64,000 bases of DNA. Source: DASSBG01 sp035699085. GTDB taxonomy: Bacteria; Pseudomonadota; Gammaproteobacteria; Xanthomonadales; Rhodanobacteraceae. The notes under the pieces are model-generated. The model was given only the letters and a program-made list of their open reading frames with translations. It did no database searches and had not been told where the DNA came from. This document shows, piece by piece, positions 32,580 through 41,116 of the stretch. A program made the translations under genes and the position numbers. Each line of letters begins with the position of its first letter. The first letter of the stretch is position 1. The stretch spans positions 1-64,000 of the forward strand of contig DASSBG010000007.1 in assembly GCA_035699085.1 (NCBI GenBank), in the 5' to 3' direction.

Positions 32580-33188
32580 TCAGCCGACGCCGCGGTGCTT
32601 GCCCTGCCAAGGCGCGTAGAAGTCGCGCATCCGCTGCAGGTCTTCCTCGACATCCGCGGCCGGCTGCCCCAGCGGCCCAACGCCAATGCTGCGCGAGGGG
32701 TAGTCGATGTACACCGGCAACACCGGCACGCCGGCGCCGCGGGCGATGTGCCAGTAGCCGCTTTTCCAGCGCTGCACATGCTTGCGCGTGCCCTCCGGCG
32801 TGATCGCCAGCCACAGGCCCTCGCCGCGGGCGAAACGCGCCGCCAGCTGCTTGACCACGCCGCCCGGCGCAGAACGGTCGACCGGCAGGCCGCCCAGGCG
32901 ACGCAGCAGCCAGCCCAGCGGCCCGGCGAATACTTCCTTCTTTGCGATGAAGGTGACGTTGGCACCCATGCCGACCTTGAACAGCAACCCCCAGATGCCA
33001 TCCCACCAGGACGAGTGCGGAGCAACGATCACCACCAGCCGCGGGCAGTCCGGGAACGTGCCCGCCAGCTGCCATCCGGCCCGCCGCACCACCGCCCGGC
33101 ACAGCCGGCGGAACGCGTTGTCGCGCGCGTGCGGCATGTGGGGCGGCAAGTCACCGGGTGCGGGCAGGGGTGGCACGCGGGCACTCAT
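32580..33188 (-). CDS. 1-acylglycerol-3-phosphate-type acyltransferase
   Basis: A 202-residue PlsC-like protein with the HX4D motif VAPHSSWWDG (near residues 58-63) and the glycerophosphate-binding motif TPEGTRKHVQRW. The fourth region, VPVLPVYIDYPSR, is also recognisable. The start was placed at 33188 because its ATG overlaps the arfB stop (ATGA); a start further in is possible. Proteins this short probably act on lysolipids or other lipids; the substrate is unclear. Confidence 0.83.
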   Translation of the reverse strand: MSARVPPLPAPGDLPPHMPHARDNAFRRLCRAVVRRAGWQLAGTFPDCPRLVVIVAPHSSWWDGIWGLLFKVGMGANVTFIAKKEVFAGPLGWLLRRLGGLPVDRSAPGGVVKQLAARFARGEGLWLAITPEGTRKHVQRWKSGYWHIARGAGVPVLPVYIDYPSRSIGVGPLGQPAADVEEDLQRMRDFYAPWQGKHRGVG

Positions 33189-33610
33189 TCGGCGCTCCGG
33201 TCGGGCACCCGCCGCTGGCGCTTCAGCTGGCCGCGCTGCTGCTTGGCATCGAGGCGCCGCTGGCGTGCGGCACGGCTGGGCCGGGTGGCGAGCCGCGGCT
33301 TCGGCGGCGTGCGGCAGGCCAGCAGCAGTTCGGCCAGCCGCTGCCGGGCGTCCTGGCGGTTGCGCGCCTGGTCGCGAAAACGGCGCGCCTGGATCACCAG
33401 CACGCCCTCGGCGGTCAGGCGGCGGTCGCGACGCGCCAGCAGCCTTGCGCGCAAGGGCCCGGGCAACGAGGGCGAGTGGGCGACGTCGAAGCGCAGCGTC
33501 ACTGCGCTTTCGGTGCGGTTGACGTGCTGGCCACCGGGACCGGCGGCACGCATGAACGTCTCGCTCAGTTCGGACTCCGGAATCGCCAGGTGCACGTCCA
33601 CGCGCAGCAT
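33185..33610 (-). CDS. arfB: alternative ribosome-rescue factor (GGQ hydrolase)
   Basis: A 141-residue peptidyl-tRNA hydrolase that frees ribosomes stalled on non-stop mRNA. The GGQ motif is at residues 26-28 (AAGPGGQHVNRTESAVTLRF). The basic C-terminal tail that enters the empty mRNA channel is present (RQRRLDAKQQRGQLKRQRR). The absence of codon-recognition domains separates it from RF1/RF2. It lies between ubiB and an acyltransferase gene that overlaps its stop. Confidence 0.93.
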   Translation of the reverse strand: MLRVDVHLAIPESELSETFMRAAGPGGQHVNRTESAVTLRFDVAHSPSLPGPLRARLLARRDRRLTAEGVLVIQARRFRDQARNRQDARQRLAELLLACRTPPKPRLATRPSRAARQRRLDAKQQRGQLKRQRRVPDRSAE

Positions 33611-33619
33611 CGTGGCGCC

Positions 33620-35263
33620 TCAGTGCCGGTGCCGCGGCCAGGCCCAGGCGAAGGCCAGCAGCGCGGCGCAGGCCAGGCCGATCGACCACCAGGGTCCGTG
33701 CGCCGGCGGCACCAGCCAGACCAGCGCGGCGACGATCATGAAGCCGATGCCGAGCAGCCCGCCGGCCACCGCGCGCTGGGTGCTGCGCGCGCCCACGTTC
33801 AGCTGGGCCAGCTCGTGGGAGTCGATATGCACCCGCTGCTCGCCACGCACCGCCCTGTGCAGCAGCTCGCGCGCCATGTCGGGCACGTCGGGCGCCGCCT
33901 GCAGCCATTGCGGTATGCGCCTGCTCAGTTCCTTCAGTGCGCGGCGCGGGCTGTAACGTTCGCGCAGGATCCGCTTGAGTACCGGGTAGGCGACCTTCCA
34001 GATGTCGATCTCGGGGTCGAGCTGGCGGCCGAGGCCCTCGATGTTGAGCAGTGTCTTCTGCAGGAGGATGAGTTGCGGCTGCAGGGTCAGCTCGAACTTC
34101 CGCGCCGTCTGGAACAGTTTCATCATCACCTCGGCCAGCGAAATCTCGCTCAGCGGCCGGGTGAAGTAGGGCTCGCAGACGGTGCGCGCGGCGGCCTCCA
34201 GCTCGTCCAGCCGGGTGGTCGCCGGAATCCAGCCGGCGGCGACGTGCAGCGAGGCGATCCGCTGGTAGTCGCGCTCGAACAGCGCGATGAAGTTTTCCGC
34301 CAGCCAGTACTGGTCGGCTTCCGGCAGGCTGCCCATGATGCCGAAGTCCAGGGCGATGAAGCGCGGCTCCTCGCGCCGCGACGAGTCCACCCAGATGTTG
34401 CCCGGATGCGCGTCGGCGTGAAAGAAGTTGTCACGGAAGACCTGCTCGTAGAACAGCCGCACGCCCTTGGCCGCCAGGCGCTTGCGGTCGATGCCGAGCG
34501 CGTCCAGCGCCTCGATGTCGTCGCTGCGCACGCCACGCACCCGCTCCATGGTCAGCACCTCGGGGGTGCTGTGGCTCCAGTGGATCAGCGGCACGTACAG
34601 GTCGTTGCTGCCCTCGTAGTTGCGCCGCAGCAGGCTGGCGTTGGCCGCCTCGCGCTGCAGGTCCAGTTCGTTGACCAGTGTCTTCTCGACCTCCTCGGCC
34701 ACGTCCAGCGGCCGGATCTTGTCGGCGTTCGGGTGGTAACGCTGGACCAGCCGGGCCAGCGAATAAAGCACCTTGATGTCGCGCTTGATGCGCTCGCCGA
34801 CACCGGGCCGCGCCACCTTGACCACCACCTCGCGGCCATCGCGCAGCCGCGCGGGATGCACCTGGGCGATGGACGCCGACGCCAGCGGCTGCTCGGAAAA
34901 CTCGGCGAACAGCTCGGCCACCGGTGCGCGCAACGCGCGCTCGATGATCGCCCGTGCCTCGGCGCCGGGGAATGGCGGCACGCGGTCCTGCAGGCTGGCC
35001 AGCTCCTCGGCCACGTCGGCCGGCAGCAGGTCGCGGCGGGTCGACAGGATCTGGCCGAACTTGACGAAAATGGGGCCGAGGTCGGTCAGCGCCAGGCGCA
35101 GCCGCTCGCCGCGCGACAGCCGCGCGATATCGGCGCGGGGCTTCGGCAACAGCGGCCGCAACAGCTTCAGCGGCCGGTACAGGTGCGCCGCGTCCAGCAG
35201 CTCGTCGAGCCGGTAGCGCAGCAGCACTGCTGCCACACGCAGCAGCCGCAGGGCCGTCATCAT
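33620..35263 (-). CDS. ubiB: ubiquinone biosynthesis accessory kinase-like protein
   Basis: A 547-residue atypical kinase/ATPase of the ABC1/ADCK family, needed for ubiquinone synthesis. The KxGQ motif (KFGQ, residues 68-71) is followed by STRRDLLP, a catalytic-loop segment with HPGN (ADAHPGNIWVD) and the metal motif ALDFGIMG. Two C-terminal transmembrane helices (about 500-545) anchor it. The start overlaps the ubiJ stop; a second ATG three bases later is equally possible. ubiE, often next to ubiJ-ubiB, is absent here. Confidence 0.94.
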   Translation of the reverse strand: MMTALRLLRVAAVLLRYRLDELLDAAHLYRPLKLLRPLLPKPRADIARLSRGERLRLALTDLGPIFVKFGQILSTRRDLLPADVAEELASLQDRVPPFPGAEARAIIERALRAPVAELFAEFSEQPLASASIAQVHPARLRDGREVVVKVARPGVGERIKRDIKVLYSLARLVQRYHPNADKIRPLDVAEEVEKTLVNELDLQREAANASLLRRNYEGSNDLYVPLIHWSHSTPEVLTMERVRGVRSDDIEALDALGIDRKRLAAKGVRLFYEQVFRDNFFHADAHPGNIWVDSSRREEPRFIALDFGIMGSLPEADQYWLAENFIALFERDYQRIASLHVAAGWIPATTRLDELEAAARTVCEPYFTRPLSEISLAEVMMKLFQTARKFELTLQPQLILLQKTLLNIEGLGRQLDPEIDIWKVAYPVLKRILRERYSPRRALKELSRRIPQWLQAAPDVPDMARELLHRAVRGEQRVHIDSHELAQLNVGARSTQRAVAGGLLGIGFMIVAALVWLVPPAHGPWWSIGLACAALLAFAWAWPRHRH

Positions 35264-35901
35264 GCGGATGATTCCAGGCGCTTCAGCCGCGCGTCCAGGC
35301 GGTCGACGCGCTCGCGCAGCGCGTCCACCGCGTCCAGCCATTCGTCCAGCTCGTCGCGCGCCGGCGTCAGCCGCGCCTCCTCGCGCAGCCAGTCGGCGCC
35401 GTCCTCGGCCGCCTCGCGGCCGAAGCGGCGCAAGCCCTGCGCCAGCGCCTGCAAGCCGCGCGCCAGTGGCACGCCGGTGACGTCACCCAGCCGCTCGGCC
35501 AGCGCCGCCTCGATGTCGGGAGACCAGGCGGCCATCAGCCGCTGCAGGCGCTGCGCCAGCTCGGCGTCGCCCGCGATCTCGACCTTGCCGGGTGCCGCGC
35601 CACCCTGGCGGCGCTCGCCGAGAGCCATGCCAAGCAACGCCATGGGCGTGGCCGCGACGTGCAGGTCGGGCGCCTCGCGCGGCGGCCCGACGCGCAGATC
35701 GCCGCTCTCGACCCGTACTTCGAAGTGCAGCTCCGGCGCGCTGAGCCGCAGCTGCACGCGGCGGCCCTCCAGTCCGCCCAGCGCCTCGCGCAGCGCCGGA
35801 TCCAGCGCGACGCCGCGGCGCAGCACGCGCTCGAGCGCGCGCCCGGCCACGGCGCGCAGCGGGTGGCGTGGCGGCGAAGGCGAAGCAGCGTCAACAGTCA
35901 T
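35260..35901 (-). CDS. ubiJ: ubiquinone biosynthesis accessory factor, SCP2 domain
   Basis: A 213-residue protein: an SCP2-like lipid-binding domain (about 15-120, VQLRLSAPELHFEVRVESGDLRV then HVAATPMALLGMALG) and a C-terminal coiled coil (about 175-213). UbiJ organises the soluble ubiquinone-synthesis complex and binds the isoprenoid intermediate. It overlaps ubiB by 4 bp. A TACAAT at 35908-35913 ends six bases before its ATG, predicting a leaderless mRNA; no ribosome site is visible. Confidence 0.85.
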   Translation of the reverse strand: MTVDAASPSPPRHPLRAVAGRALERVLRRGVALDPALREALGGLEGRRVQLRLSAPELHFEVRVESGDLRVGPPREAPDLHVAATPMALLGMALGERRQGGAAPGKVEIAGDAELAQRLQRLMAAWSPDIEAALAERLGDVTGVPLARGLQALAQGLRRFGREAAEDGADWLREEARLTPARDELDEWLDAVDALRERVDRLDARLKRLESSA

Positions 35902-35907
35902 GCGGCG

Positions 35908-35913
35908 ATTGTA
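35908..35913 (-). promoter_or_regulatory. -10 element of the ubiJ promoter
   Basis: On the minus strand TACAAT is followed by CGCCGC and the ubiJ ATG. The spacing of six bases matches speA and the antiporter leader ORF. Confidence 0.5.
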
Positions 35914-35932
35914 GAGGAACGGGGCTAAATGC

Positions 35933-36030
35933 CGGGGACCGGGGACGGGGAACGGGGACCGGGGACCGGGGACCCGGGAGACTGCGGGTCCCGGGACCGG
36001 ACTCGGTCGGGACCCGGGACCCGGGACCCG
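35933..36030 (+). repeat. GGGGACC and GGGACCC heptamer tract
   Basis: About seven GGGGACC/GGGGAAC-type units (35933-35986) and, after a break, three GGGACCC units (36009-36030) read on the plus strand, upstream of ubiJ and antisense to it. Confidence 0.8.
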
Positions 36031-36323
36031 AAAAGCGCGGGATCGGGCGACGCGGCCCCGACAGGCTCCACGCCGCGCATCGCGCGCTGGCATCAGCGCG
36101 GGCGACAGCACGTGTCGGTGGCGAGCGAGCCGGCGACTGGCAGTTGCCCAGGATGAAACGGTCCGCATTCCGCTCGAGCAAAGCGTCGTCTGCTCAGGCT
36201 TCCGACTATTTCGCGTTCACCTGATCCGCGCACATCCGCATCGCACCGCAGCTCCAGACACACCACGTGAACGTCGCGCGGCCGGACCTCATTCGATCAC
36301 TGCAGCTCCAGCTCCGCGCTTTT

Positions 36324-36360
36324 CCCGGTCCCCGGTCCCTGGTCCCCGATCCCCAGTCCC
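36324..36360 (-). repeat. GGGGACC heptamer tract after the SDR gene
   Basis: On the minus strand five 7-bp units (GGGGACC, AGGGACC, GGGGATC types) lie just beyond the SDR stop. Confidence 0.7.
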
Positions 36361-36372
36361 GCCTTCAGAACT

Positions 36373-37074
36373 TCACCACGGAATCGGCGTGCCGTCGCTG
36401 GCGTAGAAGCCGCCGCCGTCGTCGACGCCCAGCCGCGCCGTCAGTTCCAGCAGCAGCCGTGCCGCCGTGCCCGGCTCGACGCTGGCGGTGTCGCCGCCCA
36501 TCCGGGTGCGCAGCCAGCCGGGGTGCACGGCGATCACGCAGACGCCGCGCGGGCCGAGCGCCGCCGCCAGCCGCCGCACGGCCATGTTCAGTGCCACCTT
36601 GCTCATGGCGTAGCTGACGGTGCGAAAGGACGAGGTTTGCGCGATCGAGGCGATCTGCGTCGACACGCACAGCACATGCGGCTGGTGCCCTCTTTCGAGC
36701 AACGGCGCCAGCGCCTGGGTCAGCAGCAGCGGCGCACTCGCGTTGACCGCGAAACTCTCCGCAAGCGGCGCCGCGCGCACCTTGCCGAAACGCTCGCCGG
36801 AGACCAGCACGCCCGCGTTATTGACCAGCAGATCCAGCGAGCTGCGTTCCGCCGCCAACCGTGCCGCCAGTGCGTCGATCGCATCCGGCTCCGCGAGATC
36901 CAGTGCCTCGATCCGCAGCCGGCCCTGATTGCCGCTGGCCAGCGCCTGCAGCTCGGCGGCGGCCGAGGGCTGGCGGCAGCAGGCGGTGACCCGCGTGCCG
37001 GCGGCGACCAGGTGGCGGGCGAATTCCAGACCGAGCCCACGATTGGCCCCGGTGACCAGCGCGTTGCGCCACAT
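36373..37074 (-). CDS. short-chain dehydrogenase/reductase
   Basis: A 233-residue classical SDR: nucleotide-binding TGANRGLG (residues 8-15), NNAG, catalytic Ser region (STQIASI), and the YxxxK pair in SYAMSKVAL. The GGAGG site before the ATG at 37074 makes the start clear. The substrate is unknown; family members of this size often reduce carbonyls of small molecules (C-factor-like). It is divergent from the M16 protease gene. Confidence 0.88.
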   Translation of the reverse strand: MWRNALVTGANRGLGLEFARHLVAAGTRVTACCRQPSAAAELQALASGNQGRLRIEALDLAEPDAIDALAARLAAERSSLDLLVNNAGVLVSGERFGKVRAAPLAESFAVNASAPLLLTQALAPLLERGHQPHVLCVSTQIASIAQTSSFRTVSYAMSKVALNMAVRRLAAALGPRGVCVIAVHPGWLRTRMGGDTASVEPGTAARLLLELTARLGVDDGGGFYASDGTPIPW

Positions 37075-37213
37075 GCACACCTCCGGCGGAAGCAGCGGTG
37101 CGGCGCGCCGCACGGCTCGCAAGATGAGCGCAAGTGTAATGCGGCGGTTGCGCGCGGCGCACACCGCGGCTACCTTCGTTCAGTCCCCTTTCCGTCCACC
37201 ATTGGAGTTCGTC

Positions 37214-40090
37214 ATGGTTCGTGCCCCGAGTCTCGTCGTCGCCGGCATGCTGGCGCTGGCGGCCGCCACTGCCCAGGCCGCGGCGCCGGCGCCGATGCCC
37301 GCGCCCGCGAGCAGCGCGGCGATTACGCTGCCGAGCATCCCCTTCACCCGCTTCACCCTGCCCAACGGCCTCACCGTGGTGGTCAGCGAGGACCACAAGG
37401 CGCCGATCGTCGCGGTGGCCGTCTGGTATCACGTCGGCTCTGCGCGTGAGCCCATGGGCAAGAGCGGCTATGCGCACCTGTTCGAGCACCTGATGTTCGA
37501 GGCCTCCCAGCACCATCCGGGAAATTACTTCCAGCCGTTCGAGAAGGTTGGCGCGATCGGCATGAATGGCACCACCGCGCGCGACCGCACCAACTATTTC
37601 GAGACGGTGCCGAGCACGGCGGTTGACCTCGCGCTGTGGATGGAGTCCGACCGCATGGGCCACCTGCTGGGCGCGCTGACCAAGGACACCGTCGACCAGC
37701 AGCGCGGCGTGGTGCAGAACGAGAAGCGCCAGGGCGAGAACCAGCCCTATGGGCGCGTGCAGGAGATCATCGAGGCCAACGCCTACCCGCTGAACCACCC
37801 CTACCACCACGACACCATCGGCTCGATGAAGGACCTCAACGCGGCCTCCATCGAAGACTTCAAGCACTGGTTCAACACCTACTACGGCGCCGCCAACGCC
37901 ACCCTGGTGCTGGTCGGCGACATCACGCCGGACGAGGCGAAGGCCAAGGCGCTGAAGTACTTCGGCGACATCCCTGCGGGCCCACCGGTGCCGCAGCTGC
38001 AGCCGTGGACCTTCCCGCGCACCACCTCCACCCGCGACACCATCCACAGCGACGTGCCGCAGGTTCGCATCTACCGCGAATGGAACACCCCGCACAGTGG
38101 CACCGAAGCCGACAACCTGTTGAGCCTGGCGGCGACCGTATTGGGCGACGGCAAGACCTCGCGGCTGTACCAGCGCCTGGTCTACCAGGACAAGCTGGCC
38201 GACAACGTCTCGGTCAGCGACTACTCCGGCGAGCTGGGCTCGCAGTTCGAGCTCCAGGTGCACGTGCGCCAAGGCGTCGACCCGAAAAAGGTCGACGCGG
38301 CAATCGCCGACGAATGGGCCAAATTCCTGAAGGAAGGCCCGACCGAGGACGAGCTGCAGCGGGCAAAGACCGGATTTCGCGCCTACATGGTCCGGCGGAT
38401 CGAACGGGTTGGTGGCTTCGGTGGCAAGGCCACGTTGCTGGCCGCCGGGCAGGTTTACCACGGCGACCCCGCGCAGTGGCGCAAGGACCTCGCCGCGATG
38501 ATGGCGGCGACGCCCAACGAGGTGCGCGACATCGCGCGCAAGTGGCTGTCAAAAGGCGACTACACGCTGACCGTGCTGCCGCTGGCCGAGGGCGCCAAGG
38601 CCACCGACGCCGACGCCGCCGAGACCGCCGGGCTTGGGCCGGTGGACCACGCGCCGCAGCCGGTAATGCCGCCGAAGCGCGACTGGCATACCGTCAAGTC
38701 GGATGTCGACCGCAGCAAGGGCGTGCCGGAAGTTGCAAGCTATCCCGAGCTGACTTTTCCCGAGGTTCAGCACGCGACACTGGACAACGGCATCAAGGTG
38801 ACACTGGCCGCGCGCCACAACGTGCCGCTGGTCGAGATGCGCCTGCAGTTCGACGCCGGCTACGCCGCCGACCAGGGCCGCAAGCTGGGCACCGCCGGCT
38901 TCACCATGGCGATGCTGGACGAAGGCACCAAGGAGATGGACTCGGTCGAGATCGCCAAGCGCAAGCAGCGCCTGGGCGCGATCATCAACAGCGGCTGCGG
39001 CCTGGACACCTGCACGGCCAGCCTCAATGCGCTGGCCGACAAGGTGGAGCCATCGTTGGCGCTGCTGGCCGACATCGTCCAGCACCCGGCGTTCCGCGAC
39101 GCCGATGTGGCACGCCTGCGCCAGCAGTGGCTGGCGCGCATCAAGCAGGAGGAGGCGCGGCCGATCACGCTGGCGCTGCGCGTCGGCCCGCCGCTGATCT
39201 ACGGCAAGGGCCACGCCTACGCCATCCCGTTCACCGGCTCGGGCACCACCGCCTCGATCAAGTCGCTGACCACGGCGGACATGCGCCAGTTCATGCATGA
39301 CTACATCCGCCCTGACAACGTCACCATCCTGGTGGCCGGCGACACGACGCTCGACAAGCTGGTGCCACGCCTCAACGCGGCCTTCGGCCACTGGCAGGCG
39401 CCGGACTCGGCGGTGCCGGAGAAGAACATCGCCAAGGTGGACTACCCGGGCAAGGTGCGGGTCTACCTGATGGACCGGCCAGGCTCGGAGCAGTCGGTGA
39501 TCCTGGCGGCGCTGGTGTCGCCGTCCACCGAGGCGCCCAACCACCTCGACATCGAGACGATGAACGGCGTATTTGGCGGCACCTTCACCTCGCGGCTCAA
39601 CATGAACCTGCGCGAAGGCAAGCACTGGGCCTACGGCGCGCACAGCTTCATGCCCGACAGCGTCGGCCAGAGTCCCTTCCTGATGTACGCGCCGGTGCAG
39701 ACGGACAAGACGGCGCCGTCCGTCCGCGAGATGCTGAAGGAAGCCAAGGCCATCGTCGGACCGAAGCCGCCTACCGACGCCGAGATCGAGAAGATCAAGC
39801 AGAACGACGTGCGCTCGCTGCCCGGCCAGTACCAGACCGATTCCGCGGTGCTCTCGGCGCTGGCCAACAACGCCTTGTACGACCGGCCCGACAACTACGT
39901 CGAAACGCTGAAGTCGCGCATCAACGGGCTCGACGACGAGGACATCGTTGCCGCTGCCAGGGAGGTGATCCATCCTGACCAGCTCACCTGGATCATCGTC
40001 GGTGACTTGAAGAAGATCGAGAAGCCGGTGCGGGCATTGAAGCTCGGCGAGGTCAAGGTGATCGACGCCAGCGGCAAGGTCGTGCGGTAG
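37214..40090 (+). CDS. secreted double-domain M16 zinc metallopeptidase
   Basis: A 958-residue exported protease with a signal peptide (LALAAATAQAAA). The first M16 half has the inverted zinc motif HLFEH (residues 88-92) with a third ligand Glu about 75 residues later (NEKRQ region). The second half (from about 520) starts LDNGIKVTLAARHNVPLVEM and lacks a zinc motif, as in pitrilysin-like tandem proteins where it only shapes the chamber. It degrades peptides in the periplasm or outside. TTGGAG precedes the ATG. An intrinsic terminator follows. Confidence 0.92.
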   Translation: MVRAPSLVVAGMLALAAATAQAAAPAPMPAPASSAAITLPSIPFTRFTLPNGLTVVVSEDHKAPIVAVAVWYHVGSAREPMGKSGYAHLFEHLMFEASQHHPGNYFQPFEKVGAIGMNGTTARDRTNYFETVPSTAVDLALWMESDRMGHLLGALTKDTVDQQRGVVQNEKRQGENQPYGRVQEIIEANAYPLNHPYHHDTIGSMKDLNAASIEDFKHWFNTYYGAANATLVLVGDITPDEAKAKALKYFGDIPAGPPVPQLQPWTFPRTTSTRDTIHSDVPQVRIYREWNTPHSGTEADNLLSLAATVLGDGKTSRLYQRLVYQDKLADNVSVSDYSGELGSQFELQVHVRQGVDPKKVDAAIADEWAKFLKEGPTEDELQRAKTGFRAYMVRRIERVGGFGGKATLLAAGQVYHGDPAQWRKDLAAMMAATPNEVRDIARKWLSKGDYTLTVLPLAEGAKATDADAAETAGLGPVDHAPQPVMPPKRDWHTVKSDVDRSKGVPEVASYPELTFPEVQHATLDNGIKVTLAARHNVPLVEMRLQFDAGYAADQGRKLGTAGFTMAMLDEGTKEMDSVEIAKRKQRLGAIINSGCGLDTCTASLNALADKVEPSLALLADIVQHPAFRDADVARLRQQWLARIKQEEARPITLALRVGPPLIYGKGHAYAIPFTGSGTTASIKSLTTADMRQFMHDYIRPDNVTILVAGDTTLDKLVPRLNAAFGHWQAPDSAVPEKNIAKVDYPGKVRVYLMDRPGSEQSVILAALVSPSTEAPNHLDIETMNGVFGGTFTSRLNMNLREGKHWAYGAHSFMPDSVGQSPFLMYAPVQTDKTAPSVREMLKEAKAIVGPKPPTDAEIEKIKQNDVRSLPGQYQTDSAVLSALANNALYDRPDNYVETLKSRINGLDDEDIVAAAREVIHPDQLTWIIVGDLKKIEKPVRALKLGEVKVIDASGKVVR

Positions 40091-40140
40091 CGCGTCCCCG
40101 GTTGCGCCGGTTCGCCGGCGCCGCACGGTCGCACCATCCT

Positions 40141-40175
40141 GAGCGCGTCCCGGAGCAGTCCGGGGCGCGCTTTTT
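40141..40175 (+). terminator. intrinsic terminator after the M16 gene
   Basis: A GC-rich stem (GAGCGCGTCCCGGA pairing with TCCGGGGCGCGCTT, one mismatch region) with loop GCAG ends in a run of five T. Confidence 0.8.
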
Positions 40176-40274
40176 CATCGACGCCGGATCGAAAACCCGA
40201 CTGCGCCGCTGCGACAAGGGGCCGATGCCTCGCCGCGCAGCCAGCCGGCGCCCGATCCCGGACCCGATCCCGGC

Positions 40275-41057
40275 TCAATCCTCATCCCACCAGTCCGGTG
40301 GCTCGCTGTCGTCCTCGTCCGCCGGCACCGGCCGCAGCCGCGCCGCTTCCGCCAGTTCGGCCTGACGCGCCAGGGTGGCGTAGGAAAGATCCTCGGCGGG
40401 CTCGTCGCCGGCACCCTCCTCGTCCCAGCTGTAACGCTTGCGCGGCGGCAGCGGGTCGAGCCGGCGGGTCAGCAGCGCGGCGACGGTGCCGCAGACCGCG
40501 CCGGCCAGGTGGTACTCCCAGCTCACGTGCGGGTCGTGGGGCAGAATCGAGTGCACCATCCCGCCATAGAGGAAGAACACCACCATGGAGGTGACGATGG
40601 CCAACCGCTCGCGCCGGAACAGGCCGAGCACGAAGAGGAAGAACATCAGCCCGTGGGCGATGCCGCTGGCGCCGATGTGGGTGTCGGGCCGCGCGAACAG
40701 CCACACCAGCAGGCCGGAGCCCAGCCAGATCCAGGGCAGCGCGCGCGCCGTGGCCCGCGGATAGACCCGCAGCGCCAGCACGCCCAGCACCAGCAGCGCC
40801 GGCGTGTTCGCCATCAGGTGCGGCACCCCCGCGTGCACCAGCGGCGCCGTCAGCACTCCGAGCAGGCCTGCCCACTCGCGCGGTCGCACGCCGAACATGC
40901 CGAGGTCGAAGCGGCCGGCAAGCTGCACGCCGAGGATGAACCACAGCAGCGCAATGAAGCCCAGGGTCAAGCCCACCGCGCGCGCCAGCAGCCGCCGATC
41001 GCGCGCCACGCTGGCGGCGCCGGTCGGCGTCGGGTCCAGATTGAACAGTTGCCGCAT
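40275..41057 (-). CDS. rhomboid family intramembrane serine protease
   Basis: A 260-residue membrane protein with six to seven helices. The catalytic serine is in HIGASGIAHG (Ser131, GxSG) and the partner His in SWEYHLAG (His183). HLMANTPALLVLG is the conserved helix-2 motif. A soluble acidic tail (about 205-260, rich in Asp/Glu/Trp) is lineage-specific. Rhomboids cleave single-pass membrane proteins within the bilayer; the target is unknown. The ATG at 41057 has only a weak ribosome site, and further upstream the sequence is heptamer repeat. Confidence 0.88.
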   Translation of the reverse strand: MRQLFNLDPTPTGAASVARDRRLLARAVGLTLGFIALLWFILGVQLAGRFDLGMFGVRPREWAGLLGVLTAPLVHAGVPHLMANTPALLVLGVLALRVYPRATARALPWIWLGSGLLVWLFARPDTHIGASGIAHGLMFFLFVLGLFRRERLAIVTSMVVFFLYGGMVHSILPHDPHVSWEYHLAGAVCGTVAALLTRRLDPLPPRKRYSWDEEGAGDEPAEDLSYATLARQAELAEAARLRPVPADEDDSEPPDWWDED

Positions 41058-41116
41058 GGGGCAAAGGTGATGGCTGGCGTGGCGTTTGCAAGTTCGGGCG
41101 GGCACCAGGTACCGCA

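Larger units (their letters stand above)
35902..36372. other. 470-bp interval with heptamers, no gene
   Basis: No convincing gene lies between the SDR gene and ubiJ. It carries the ubiJ -10 element (35908-35913), a plus-strand heptamer array (35933-36030) and a minus-strand one (36324-36360). The middle 290 bp show no feature I can name. Confidence 0.5.

Noticed and set aside
35902..36270. Short plus-strand frames in the SDR-ubiJ interval
   Set aside because: They consist of translated heptamer repeat and have no ribosome site.
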